In this document: positions 27,326-35,179 of the stretch, in pieces
Numbering within the stretch: the first letter of the stretch is position 1
Layout of the letters: the number at the start of each line of letters is the position of its first letter
Assembly (NCBI RefSeq): GCF_026000775.1
Contig: NZ_AP026830.1
Location: 1,325,056-1,389,055, forward strand
Reading direction: 5' to 3'
Length of the DNA: 64,000 nucleotides
From: Vulcanisaeta souniana JCM 11219
Lineage (GTDB): Archaea > Thermoproteota > Thermoprotei > Thermoproteales > Thermocladiaceae
The notes under the pieces: generated by a model
Told to the model about the DNA's origin: nothing
Databases searched by the model: none
What the model saw: only the letters and a program-made list of their open reading frames with translations
Translations under genes and position numbers: made by a program

Positions 27326-28159
27326 TCAAACTCTCTCAAAGGATACTATTATTGACGCCGTTATTATTAGGGCATAGGCTATTAACGTCAATGCCGTAGG
27401 CACTTGCCTAAAGAATAGGAGGCCCCAAATAGCTGCCAGTACAGGCTCCACCGTGGCTATAACCGAGGCCGTGGAAGCCCTCAACCTCGAAACCCCCATA
27501 GCGAAGAGCCTATAGGGTATCACCGTGGTAACTATACCCAAGTAAACACCCCACAAGGCCGGCCTAACTATTGGTCTCCAGTAACTCGTCATTATTGAGT
27601 AAGCAATTGCGGTTGGTGCAGTTATTATTAATGTATACGGCATTGCACCCAAGGAAACATCAGCCCCATCGCCCGCCTTGGCGAACCTCCTGGCAAGGGC
27701 TATGTATGAGCCGTAGGAAATTCCCGAGAGCAGACCCAGGAACACGCCGATAAGGCTTATTGAACCCCTAATTGTTTGAGCGCCAATTAATACAATCGCT
27801 ATTATCACCAGGGAAACACCAATGACACCACGCCTACTGGGCCTCTCACCCATGCCGAGAGCCACCAGTGTTGCCCATAGCGGTGCCGTGTAAAGTAGGA
27901 AGGCTGCAAGGCCCACGCCGGCCGTTACAGCTGCCAGCGGGTACACCGAGAACAATACGCCGAGGGCTATGCCCGTTAATACGGAGGCCTTGTTAAAGAC
28001 CCTCCGTATAAATAATGAGACCAGGGACGCGAATAAGGACCTAAATAACCCAAGCATAATTGGGTTCCTGCTATACACACTGGCCACGCCAATTGTTGAC
28101 CAAAGCGCCGCGGCGGCCATTATGTAAAGTCCAGGCCACAAACCACCCCTACTGCTCAC
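27326..28159 (-). CDS. EamA-family (DMT superfamily) transporter
   Basis: 277 residues with ten hydrophobic helices in two EamA repeats. The second repeat shows YRLFAMGVSRLRASTAS followed by VEPVLAAIWGLLFF, a classic DMT signature. Members export amino acids or other metabolites. The GTG start at 28159 lies 33 bases after the stop of the MFS gene upstream, so the two may be co-transcribed. The substrate is unknown. Confidence 0.85.
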   Translation of the reverse strand: MSSRGGLWPGLYIMAAAALWSTIGVASVYSRNPIMLGLFRSLFASLVSLFIRRVFNKASVLTGIALGVLFSVYPLAAVTAGVGLAAFLLYTAPLWATLVALGMGERPSRRGVIGVSLVIIAIVLIGAQTIRGSISLIGVFLGLLSGISYGSYIALARRFAKAGDGADVSLGAMPYTLIITAPTAIAYSIMTSYWRPIVRPALWGVYLGIVTTVIPYRLFAMGVSRLRASTASVIATVEPVLAAIWGLLFFRQVPTALTLIAYALIITASIIVSFERV

Positions 28160-28191
28160 GGTACAGTGGGTGTAGGCATTCTTAATGAGTG

Positions 28192-29334
28192 TTACGCCCT
28201 CCGAGAAAGCACTAAGGCATCCCTAATAATGATTGAGTAAAGCCCAGATGATGATATGGCCACCGCGAATACGAAGCCCCACATCGCGAATGGTTGCTTA
28301 ATCGCGTAGCTCAGGAGTACGCCTGAGATCGAGGATGCCATGGTCCTGCCCAGGCCAGTAATAAGTGAGTATAGGCCCATGTACCTACCCCTGGACCTTG
28401 GATCGGCTAGGGCGTTGGCTATGCTCTGCGATAACGGTGAAACAACCATCTCAGCCAGCGTTATGAAGAACATGCCCACAACGGCCCAGGCAAAGCCCGG
28501 TATGAAGGCCACCGCCAGGTAACTCACCCCGTAAATAACCATACCAAGTGAGATCAAGCTCGGCCTCCTTAAGTACCTGCCGATTATGTCCTGGAGGAAG
28601 ACCACCAGTAACCCATTCTCCATGTAAAGCAGACCAACCTGAAAGGTGGTTAGGCCAACATGCATGTTGTAGTACGTTAACAGTGGAAAACCCAATTGGC
28701 CCATCACGAGGAATGTTAGGAAGGACGGTATTAGGAACAGCGCGAACGCCCTATTCACGTGGAACGTCAGCCCAGCCTCAGCCACATAATTGGGCTCTGG
28801 CAGGGTCATTAGTAATGGTAGGGCCATCAGTGGTATCACCGAGCCAAGGAGTATGAGTATTCTAAAGCCGTAAATCTCATAAAGCAGGCCGCCAATGGCC
28901 GGCCCTATCGCCCACCCGGCGTTAATCCCCACCCTAAGCCTACTGAAGTACTTAACAAGTGATGTGAATTCCCTGGCGTAGTCACCGACGATTGATGTGT
29001 TGGCCACTCCGTAGGTGTTGTTGAAGAATGATTGAATGAGGACCATCAAAACCACGGCAAGTGGTTTATTAATTACGTAGGCTATGATTAGGGCTATTGA
29101 CGACACCACCGCCGAAATGGTCATTGTCCTGACCCTGCCGAGGAAGTCCGCCAGGTAGCCTCCAATTATGAAGGCTATTGAACTAATCACGGCCTGGGTT
29201 ACGTAAAATAGGGAGACTAGGATTAGAGGTAGTTTGTAGTATTGGAATAGTGCGAATCCCGTGAATGACCAAAGCAGTGAACTGCCCAGGGATCGGACGG
29301 CGCCAATCAGAGCCAATCTATTGCTGAGCTCCAT
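28192..29334 (-). CDS. Major facilitator superfamily transporter
   Basis: 380 residues with twelve hydrophobic segments. The loop between helices 2 and 3, GGYLADFLGRVRTM, is the MFS signature. RSRGRYMGLYSLITGLGRT in the second half is typical of drug/sugar exporters of the MDR type. ATG 29334 follows a TATA-like TTTAATAAG. It forms a likely operon with the downstream EamA gene; both look like efflux carriers. Confidence 0.87.
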   Translation of the reverse strand: MELSNRLALIGAVRSLGSSLLWSFTGFALFQYYKLPLILVSLFYVTQAVISSIAFIIGGYLADFLGRVRTMTISAVVSSIALIIAYVINKPLAVVLMVLIQSFFNNTYGVANTSIVGDYAREFTSLVKYFSRLRVGINAGWAIGPAIGGLLYEIYGFRILILLGSVIPLMALPLLMTLPEPNYVAEAGLTFHVNRAFALFLIPSFLTFLVMGQLGFPLLTYYNMHVGLTTFQVGLLYMENGLLVVFLQDIIGRYLRRPSLISLGMVIYGVSYLAVAFIPGFAWAVVGMFFITLAEMVVSPLSQSIANALADPRSRGRYMGLYSLITGLGRTMASSISGVLLSYAIKQPFAMWGFVFAVAISSSGLYSIIIRDALVLSRRA

Positions 29335-29387
29335 TTAGTTGGCATGCCTGTTGGTGTTCTCTTATTAAATTATTCCACAAAACGCTC

Positions 29388-29398
29388 ACTTTTTAAGC
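29388..29398 (+). promoter_or_regulatory. TATA box of the thermopsin gene
   Basis: ACTTTTTAAGC is centred 27 bases before the GTG at 29420. This supports that GTG as a leaderless start over the out-of-frame ATG at 29413. Confidence 0.6.
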
Positions 29399-29419
29399 TC
29401 GCATGTTAATTAATGCGTT

Positions 29420-31600
29420 GTGCCTGGTTTATTACCAGTGCTTTTGGCGATACTCGTGGCAATTTCTAACAGCACCACTTATCAAGAGGTGAATCCATTG
29501 ATTAATAATTATGGCATAGTCACTTATCCCATGGATTACGCGGTCATTTACGATCACGTGATTGGGGCGGGAACCTACATGATGATGATAACGCCAGAAA
29601 ACTACTACTCAGTGGGTATCTATGGTCCTGGACCTGTGGGTCTTTACTTGATGTCAAGTGCCAAGGTGCTTCTCCTGGTGCTTAATACCCAGGAGTATGG
29701 GGAGTTAAGGACTGGTAATATCACGGGTTCATTGTTTGGGTATTATGGGTCACTGCTTAATGAGACCATTGAACTACCGGAGGGCCCGTACTACATTGTC
29801 GTTATTAATAATGGGTCATCTACAGTCCAGGCAGAGCTCGCTGTAATCCAGCAATACCCAACACCGCTCATCAATGCGCCAATAGGCATTGTTGATTACG
29901 GGCTAATGCCAGCGCAGATGGGTTACGTACCATACTCCTACGTAACCAATGAATTCCTAGGCAGGGTTCAGATGATGAATGCCAAGGTTGAACCATTAAC
30001 CAATTGCTCATTACTACCGCCCAACATATTCTCTGTTCAGTTAAATACCGTGCTGGAACTAAAAACAAATAACGGGATGCAGTATTACTGGGTCCAGGAT
30101 GTCCTCCTAATTGATCCTCAGAATGAAACTTTGGCGCCATTAGTTAATGTTTGGAATATGAGTAGTGCCAGGATGGTCATGGATCCACTGTACGTAGTTG
30201 GGCATGGTCTTCTCATCAACAACGAGACATACGCCTACATGGGTAACTGGACGCCATTTCAAATGCCCCTATCAATAAACCTGTCAATAATAACCAATAG
30301 GACTATCAATGGGTTTCCCGAGGTGCTTCTTGGTTACTCAATGGATGGTGTGAATTTCCTCATTGATAATGTAACGCTATTGCTAAGTCCCTCCTGGGGA
30401 CCCTACCTTGTGGTTAATGGATCCAGCTACTCACCGTTGGGCTACTTGGTGGATGCAGAGCTTGTGATCGGTGGACCTGGCTGTGGCGCCACGGTCATTG
30501 CAAGGGAATTGAATTTGTCAATGTCCCTGTATTATCGAGACAGGGTTGGTGATTTAATCCCGGTCCCAAGCGCCTGGAGTTTTGGCAGCGATACCGGAGA
30601 GACTGTGGTGAATGCCAGGGATACCGTGGTTTCCCCTGGGTATGTTCACATAACCACTGGTTATGAGTACCTCGGTCCATTGGTAAACTCTGACTATCTG
30701 GCGTTCCTTATACTTAATGATTACCTAGTCGGCAACAAAAGCTTTGTGTCAGTATCATTACCATTACCAATAGGGTCCAGGGCTTTATTGACTTCATTAA
30801 CTGAGGTTTACCTGGACAATAATACATTGCTTAGGTTCGCTGGTTTATTAGTTAATAATGAGTATGTTAATTCCACAGAGTTATCTTTGACCATTAATCA
30901 AACGTATGTAGTTAACTACGTATGGGTCAGGTATTATCGGCTTCAGGTCATTGATGAAGCCAATCTATTGACTAACCTAAGTGGTTGGTACAATGAGGAT
31001 AGTATTGTGAGCATCACAGTACCCAGGCCAGTGATTTACCTGGGCAATGATACTAGGCTTGTCTTCGCGGGATTCATCACAAACGCTACCCATTACGTGG
31101 TCACGAACGATACCTTGATCCTGCTTGTGGATAGGCCAATAACCGTGATAATTAACTGGTCCAGGGAGTACAACGCATCCCTAAGTCTATACACGGTAAA
31201 TGGTGTTTACGTAACCACGAAGCACCTCGGCTGGATCATGAGCAGTGAGGAGTTGACCAATGTAAGCATTGGCAGTGCCACGTACACATTAAGGACACCA
31301 TTATTAATAACAGGAGTCAGTAATACGGCGGTACTTAACGCCAAATACGGATCACTCACAGTAAGGGACGCCCTGGGTTTACCCATACCCTTTGTCCAGG
31401 TTGTCATTAAATGCGATGACCAGGAGATAACAGGGGTGACAAATGCCTACGGGGCCACGCAGGAATTATTGATTCCAACAAACGCCAGTTGCGTCGTTAA
31501 GGCGCCACCAATTGGTTACTACAGCATTGCCCTAATACTTACGTTCATTTTATTAGTGGTGATCATTTATTACGCTCTCCACCATTCAAAGGCCACGTAA
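29420..31600 (+). CDS. Thermopsin-like acid protease, membrane-anchored
   Basis: 726 residues with an N-terminal signal peptide (LLPVLLAILVA) and the peptidase A5 core. Recognised parts are YGIVTYPMDY, the FLGRVQMMNAKV block, the WVQDVLLID segment and VNGSSYSPLGYLVDAELVIGGPG. A C-terminal helix (about 700-720) followed by a short basic tail should anchor it in the membrane. Many N-x-S/T sequons imply heavy surface glycosylation. Thermopsins work outside the cell in hot acid, fitting an acidophile. The 3' end overlaps the convergent endA by 31 bases. Confidence 0.85.
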   Translation: MPGLLPVLLAILVAISNSTTYQEVNPLINNYGIVTYPMDYAVIYDHVIGAGTYMMMITPENYYSVGIYGPGPVGLYLMSSAKVLLLVLNTQEYGELRTGNITGSLFGYYGSLLNETIELPEGPYYIVVINNGSSTVQAELAVIQQYPTPLINAPIGIVDYGLMPAQMGYVPYSYVTNEFLGRVQMMNAKVEPLTNCSLLPPNIFSVQLNTVLELKTNNGMQYYWVQDVLLIDPQNETLAPLVNVWNMSSARMVMDPLYVVGHGLLINNETYAYMGNWTPFQMPLSINLSIITNRTINGFPEVLLGYSMDGVNFLIDNVTLLLSPSWGPYLVVNGSSYSPLGYLVDAELVIGGPGCGATVIARELNLSMSLYYRDRVGDLIPVPSAWSFGSDTGETVVNARDTVVSPGYVHITTGYEYLGPLVNSDYLAFLILNDYLVGNKSFVSVSLPLPIGSRALLTSLTEVYLDNNTLLRFAGLLVNNEYVNSTELSLTINQTYVVNYVWVRYYRLQVIDEANLLTNLSGWYNEDSIVSITVPRPVIYLGNDTRLVFAGFITNATHYVVTNDTLILLVDRPITVIINWSREYNASLSLYTVNGVYVTTKHLGWIMSSEELTNVSIGSATYTLRTPLLITGVSNTAVLNAKYGSLTVRDALGLPIPFVQVVIKCDDQEITGVTNAYGATQELLIPTNASCVVKAPPIGYYSIALILTFILLVVIIYYALHHSKAT

Positions 31601-32184
31601 TGTATTTTGCCATCAACCTCGCTCTGAGTGGCCAGGACAAACCTCTTATTAACGCTGTGGCTGAGCCTCGCAGCCCTCGTTATGTCCAGGGCGCTCACGG
31701 CCCTCCTAGGCTCGATGAAGTGCAGTAGGACTGGTGCATGGTCAATGCCCGGCCCCCGCTCGTAAACGGCGAATAATGAACCGAATTTAAGCCCGCTCTT
31801 GACCACGAAGCCCCCCTCCTTAAGCTCCCTGTAAATGGCGTAGACTTGGTCGAAGTTCGTAACAGTATTGCGACCAGCCCTAAGCAGGTCATCCCTACTG
31901 AGTTTATTACCGTTGGGATCAAGTATCTCGAGAAGCCCTTTATCCATTAGGTATAGGGCCTCGACAATTGATAGCTGTAGTGGTGTGGTCACGCCCTCAA
32001 CCTCATTAAGCTTCACCTTATCCTCATTAACGAACTTGCCGTAAAACCCCATTGAGTACAATTTCCTGGCCTCATTGATGTCCGTAACAACCACAGCACC
32101 ACCTATTAAGTAACCCCTAAACACGGTATTTGGCGTATTATAGTTGTTAAAAACCAAACTCCTCTTGCCTACGAATAGCCTCAT
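31570..32184 (-). CDS. endA: tRNA-splicing endonuclease, catalytic subunit
   Basis: Cuts bulge-helix-bulge motifs in tRNA and rRNA precursors. The 204 residues have the N-terminal fold (LVFNNYNT, then LSIVEALYLMDKG) and the catalytic C-terminal domain. The Tyr lies in FAVYERGPGIDHAP, the His in IDHAPVLLHF and the Lys in VNKRFVLAT. In Crenarchaeota it pairs with a second non-catalytic subunit encoded elsewhere. The next gene upstream (32205) is 20 bases away in the same direction. Confidence 0.93.
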   Translation of the reverse strand: MRLFVGKRSLVFNNYNTPNTVFRGYLIGGAVVVTDINEARKLYSMGFYGKFVNEDKVKLNEVEGVTTPLQLSIVEALYLMDKGLLEILDPNGNKLSRDDLLRAGRNTVTNFDQVYAIYRELKEGGFVVKSGLKFGSLFAVYERGPGIDHAPVLLHFIEPRRAVSALDITRAARLSHSVNKRFVLATQSEVDGKIHYVAFEWWRA

Positions 32185-32204
32185 GATGTTTCATGGATGT
32201 TTGC

Positions 32205-32573
32205 TCACTCCCTTGAAGCCCTAATTGTCGCTATGCTCATGTCGGCAACGCCCAACCTCCTCATCTCCTCCTCATTGCACCAAACCTCATTCTTTGGTAC
32301 GTCATCACTGGGTATTACTGTGAACACGTACTTCCTCTCCCTAGAACCACCACCAACGAGGACTACCTCTGCCTTGTCCCTTATCTCCAACTCCCGCATT
32401 ACCTCTGGGTGCATTTTGACCTTACCTTCGTCAACGTCACCCCTACGCCTAATCCTCAACCTCCTTTCACGTCTCTCCTTCTTCTCCTCGGGCTTAATAC
32501 CACTTGGTGTTAGGAAGCCCGGTATTAACAGTCTCCTCGCCGGTTTACTCTCGCTTGGCTTACTCTCGCTCAT
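32205..32573 (-). CDS. Conserved-looking hypothetical protein, basic N-terminus
   Basis: 122 residues. The first 50 are highly charged (KPEEKKERRERRLRIRRR). The rest looks like a compact beta-rich domain (KVKMHPEVMRELEIRDKAEVVLVGGG to the end), faintly reminiscent of double-psi or AbrB-like folds. Nucleic-acid binding is plausible given the basic stretch and the neighbour endA, but this is a guess. ATG 32573 is used in place of TTG 32576. Confidence 0.65.
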   Translation of the reverse strand: MSESKPSESKPARRLLIPGFLTPSGIKPEEKKERRERRLRIRRRGDVDEGKVKMHPEVMRELEIRDKAEVVLVGGGSRERKYVFTVIPSDDVPKNEVWCNEEEMRRLGVADMSIATIRASRE

Positions 32574-32596
32574 CAATTAACCATGGCTGGACACCT

Positions 32597-32878
32597 TTAT
32601 TTATGTTTAGCTTCATTGATTATACCCAACTCCCTGGCGCAATCATTGCAATACCTACTAAGGCCAACCCTAACACTATCCCTCCTACAAACCAACCTAC
32701 CACACCTGGTGCAATGCCCAATGGCAAGCCTTGAGCGGCAGACCTGGCATAGGGTTGCTGAGCAGGCCTTGCATACGTTCATTGAGTGGTCAAAGTCATC
32801 ATTACACACGTACCTACCGCAAACACGGCACCTAATCGTTGCCGGTTTCTCCTCACAAATTTCACAAAACCTAACCAA
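32597..32878 (-). CDS. Small multi-zinc-finger protein
   Basis: 93 residues with at least twelve Cys arranged as repeated CxxC units: CEIC, CRVC, CKAC, CQVC, CTRC, then CNDC at the end, with interspersed His and Asp. It resembles tandem B-box or RING-like knuckles and could bind three or four zinc ions. The start is TTG at 32878, about five bases after the expected transcription start from a TATA-like TATTTAAAAC on the minus strand. Function unknown; protein or RNA binding is likely. It may head an operon with 32205 and endA. Confidence 0.75.
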   Translation of the reverse strand: MVRFCEICEEKPATIRCRVCGRYVCNDDFDHSMNVCKACSATLCQVCRSRLAIGHCTRCGRLVCRRDSVRVGLSRYCNDCARELGIINEAKHK

Positions 32879-32915
32879 CCTAATGTCTGTGTTGTTTTTA
32901 CTTCGTTTTAAATAC

Positions 32916-33809
32916 TTAATCGAGTGATGCCAGGTACTGGAGTATGTCGGTCCTTGTTATTATTCCAACGGGCTTAGCGCCACTAACCACTATTAATCTG
33001 CCTATCTTGTTGACGGTCATGAGTTTCATGGCGTCATATAGATCGGCTTCCTTATCGATGGTGGGTACGTCCCTCCTCATGTAATCCCCAACCTTAGCGT
33101 TTAGGTTGCCCTCATAGTAAGCCCTAGCTATTTCGCTCGTGGTTATTAAACCAGCTATCCTATCATCATCATCTACCACCGGTAATGCCCTAATCTTCTT
33201 CTCGGCGAAAACCCTGGCTGCATCCCTTAATGGCGAGCCATGTCCTATGGTTGTCACGTTCTTGCTCATTAGCGTCTCGACCTTGACCTTGGGTATTGCT
33301 ATTAACTTGTTTATGGAAATTACGAGTTCCCTGAGTCCCTCGTTCTTCTCCGTAATAATGCCTTCAATAATCACCCTACTGTTTGCCGTGGGTCCAATCT
33401 TGACATTATCACCAATCCTAATGTTCTTCAGGTCACCAATGACCCTAACAAGGGCCCTATTGCTGAATGGGTTAATGACATCGAGTAGTTCGATACCCGT
33501 CACGTAGAGGTTCGTGGGTAATTTATTAATTGTTATTGGGGCTATGTCCAGGGCGAAGACCGCGTTCGTGGGCATCTTAATGTACTCAAGGGCCTTCTGG
33601 GTAGGTACGTAACCACCGTAGGGCCCCGTCTTAGACTCAATGTACCCCATGGCCCTTAGGGCTACCATGGAGTTCCTGACGGTTCCCTCATTAATGCCGA
33701 GTTTCTCGGCAATATCTCTCGACTTAATGGGTCTCTTGGTCATCATGTAAAGCTCAACGAGTGCGTTGAGTATTGACGTGTATGTGGATGGTAATTTCTC
33801 AACCATCAT
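32916..33809 (-). CDS. HTH-CBS domain transcriptional regulator
   Basis: 297 residues. An N-terminal winged helix (SRDIAEKLGINEGTVRNSMVALRAMGYIE, about residues 23-60) has a glycine-rich wing. It is followed by a middle segment, then two CBS domains (about 178-297: LMSKNVTTIGHG, DDDDRIAGLITTSEIA, then YMRRDVPTID, GIITRTDILQ). CBS pairs usually sense adenine nucleotides or SAM, so this is probably an energy- or metabolite-responsive regulator. A 7-base inverted repeat lies 54 bases upstream. Confidence 0.85.
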   Translation of the reverse strand: MMVEKLPSTYTSILNALVELYMMTKRPIKSRDIAEKLGINEGTVRNSMVALRAMGYIESKTGPYGGYVPTQKALEYIKMPTNAVFALDIAPITINKLPTNLYVTGIELLDVINPFSNRALVRVIGDLKNIRIGDNVKIGPTANSRVIIEGIITEKNEGLRELVISINKLIAIPKVKVETLMSKNVTTIGHGSPLRDAARVFAEKKIRALPVVDDDDRIAGLITTSEIARAYYEGNLNAKVGDYMRRDVPTIDKEADLYDAMKLMTVNKIGRLIVVSGAKPVGIITRTDILQYLASLD

Positions 33810-33862
33810 ATTTATTACTTAAACTACTACTAGTATTTAGTAATTTATAATTTTTATTGCGT

Positions 33863-33886
33863 CGTGAAGTCACGTATGCCTTCACG
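33863..33886. repeat. Inverted repeat upstream of the HTH-CBS regulator
   Basis: CGTGAAG (33863-33869) and CTTCACG (33880-33886) are perfect inverted copies with a ten-base spacer, itself starting TCACG. The site lies between the end of the threonine-synthase-like gene and the start of the regulator gene. It could be an operator for autoregulation or a terminator hairpin, although no T tract follows. Confidence 0.4.
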
Positions 33887-33909
33887 GGTTAGTCCCTAAT
33901 TATCCTTAA

Positions 33910-35058
33910 TTATTTATAATTCTGTGACGCGCGGAAAACCCTAACCTTTTTACCACCATAAACCTCGTAACTAAAAGTCACTAAACCACGCCTGGCAAGT
34001 GAATTCAACGCCTTATAAACACCCTGGAGAGTCGCAGTACCACTAAGTCTCTCCCACACTTGGTAAGCCGTCAATGGGCTTGAACCCTCCAAAACCCTTA
34101 GTATTGCCCCCTGTAGCCTCGTTAAGCCACCCAGTCCTCTACCAACCCTGTACTCCTTCAGCCCTGTGCCCGTTATGACGACCACGTAGTCCCTACCCAG
34201 GGAAACCGCGGCTGCGTAAGCCATGGCGGACACGGGCTTAACGTAAAGGCCATTTCTGGCCAATTCAATCATTGACTTAACGGTTTCCTCATCCCCAACA
34301 TCAACAACCTCAGCTTCGGCCCCTTCAATCAACCAATTAGCCACATCACTGAGAAGACCATTCCTGTGCTTAACAAGGACCAGCCTTGGTAACTCATCAA
34401 TGAATCCCCAATCACGTAACTCCCTAAATCCCTCATAAATAGCCAGGGCCAGGTAGCCCCTCTCCATGGGCAATACAACGCCCTCTACCTTCCCGACCTG
34501 CTCATACAACTCGTATGCAATAGTCTTGATCCCATCCAAAAACAGGGGCTCCCCATAACGCGCACTCAGGTCTTGACCTCCCTCCCTAAACTCGATGTTT
34601 ACACTCTTCATTGTAGATAACCTAAGTAATTCGGGATAGGCACCAGCCGTGTCTGGATTTACGTAAACCCTAACCCTAACACCGACGGTGCTTGCGTATG
34701 TGGCTATCGATAGTGCGAAGTCCTCTTCGAAGGAGATCCTGATCTCGTTACTAGTTACGTTACTGATGAGCACCGATGAGCCTCTGTCCATGAAGGAGCC
34801 CGTGGGATTCCTGGACTCATCCTTAATTAACACGCCATTGATCCTCCTGATCCTCGTGAAGCCCTCCCCAAGGGTTACAGCCCTATTGCCGTAGTTCAAC
34901 GCCGATGCGTACCTTAGGATACTTGGTTTCTCCCTATCGATCCTAAGTGCGTCCCTTGGTTCGGTAATTAATGGAAAACCACACCTGGGGCAAAACAGGT
35001 AATCCCCGGCGCCCGTGTATCCACACCTTAGGCACCTCAACCTTATGTTTACTGGCAC
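33910..35058 (-). CDS. Threonine-synthase-like pseudoenzyme with C-terminal winged helix
   Basis: 382 residues. The N-terminal zinc ribbon (CLRC and CPRC) and the fold-type II PLP domain follow threonine synthase. However, the PLP-binding Lys of NPTGSFKDRG is Met here (M90, codon ATG at 34791-34789), and the SSGN phosphate loop that should follow is absent. From about residue 305 a winged helix follows (TRLQGAILRVLE, TAYQVWERL, LQGVYKALNSLARRGLV). It should bind no PLP and may bind DNA. GTG 35058 lies 28 bases after a TATA box. It is divergent from herA and upstream of the HTH-CBS regulator. Confidence 0.82.
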   Translation of the reverse strand: MPVNIRLRCLRCGYTGAGDYLFCPRCGFPLITEPRDALRIDREKPSILRYASALNYGNRAVTLGEGFTRIRRINGVLIKDESRNPTGSFMDRGSSVLISNVTSNEIRISFEEDFALSIATYASTVGVRVRVYVNPDTAGAYPELLRLSTMKSVNIEFREGGQDLSARYGEPLFLDGIKTIAYELYEQVGKVEGVVLPMERGYLALAIYEGFRELRDWGFIDELPRLVLVKHRNGLLSDVANWLIEGAEAEVVDVGDEETVKSMIELARNGLYVKPVSAMAYAAAVSLGRDYVVVITGTGLKEYRVGRGLGGLTRLQGAILRVLEGSSPLTAYQVWERLSGTATLQGVYKALNSLARRGLVTFSYEVYGGKKVRVFRASQNYK

Positions 35059-35080
35059 CGTTTAATTATTTGCCTCACTG

Positions 35081-35091
35081 TGTTTTAATGG
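35081..35091 (-). promoter_or_regulatory. TATA box of the threonine-synthase-like gene
   Basis: CCATTAAAACA on the minus strand, centred 28 bases before GTG 35058. It shares the 121-base divergent region with the herA promoter. Confidence 0.55.
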
Positions 35092-35149
35092 TTATTGCGT
35101 GATTAAATCAAAAGTTTCACCATAGCCTACTTCAACCTAGTCACCATCA

Positions 35150-35159
35150 TGTTAAATAC
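35150..35159 (+). promoter_or_regulatory. TATA box of the herA-mre11-rad50 operon
   Basis: TGTTAAATAC is centred 26 bases before ATG 35180. The mRNA should be leaderless; downstream genes are reached by overlap. Confidence 0.6.
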
Positions 35160-35179
35160 CCACCGGATCGAGAAGTTTA

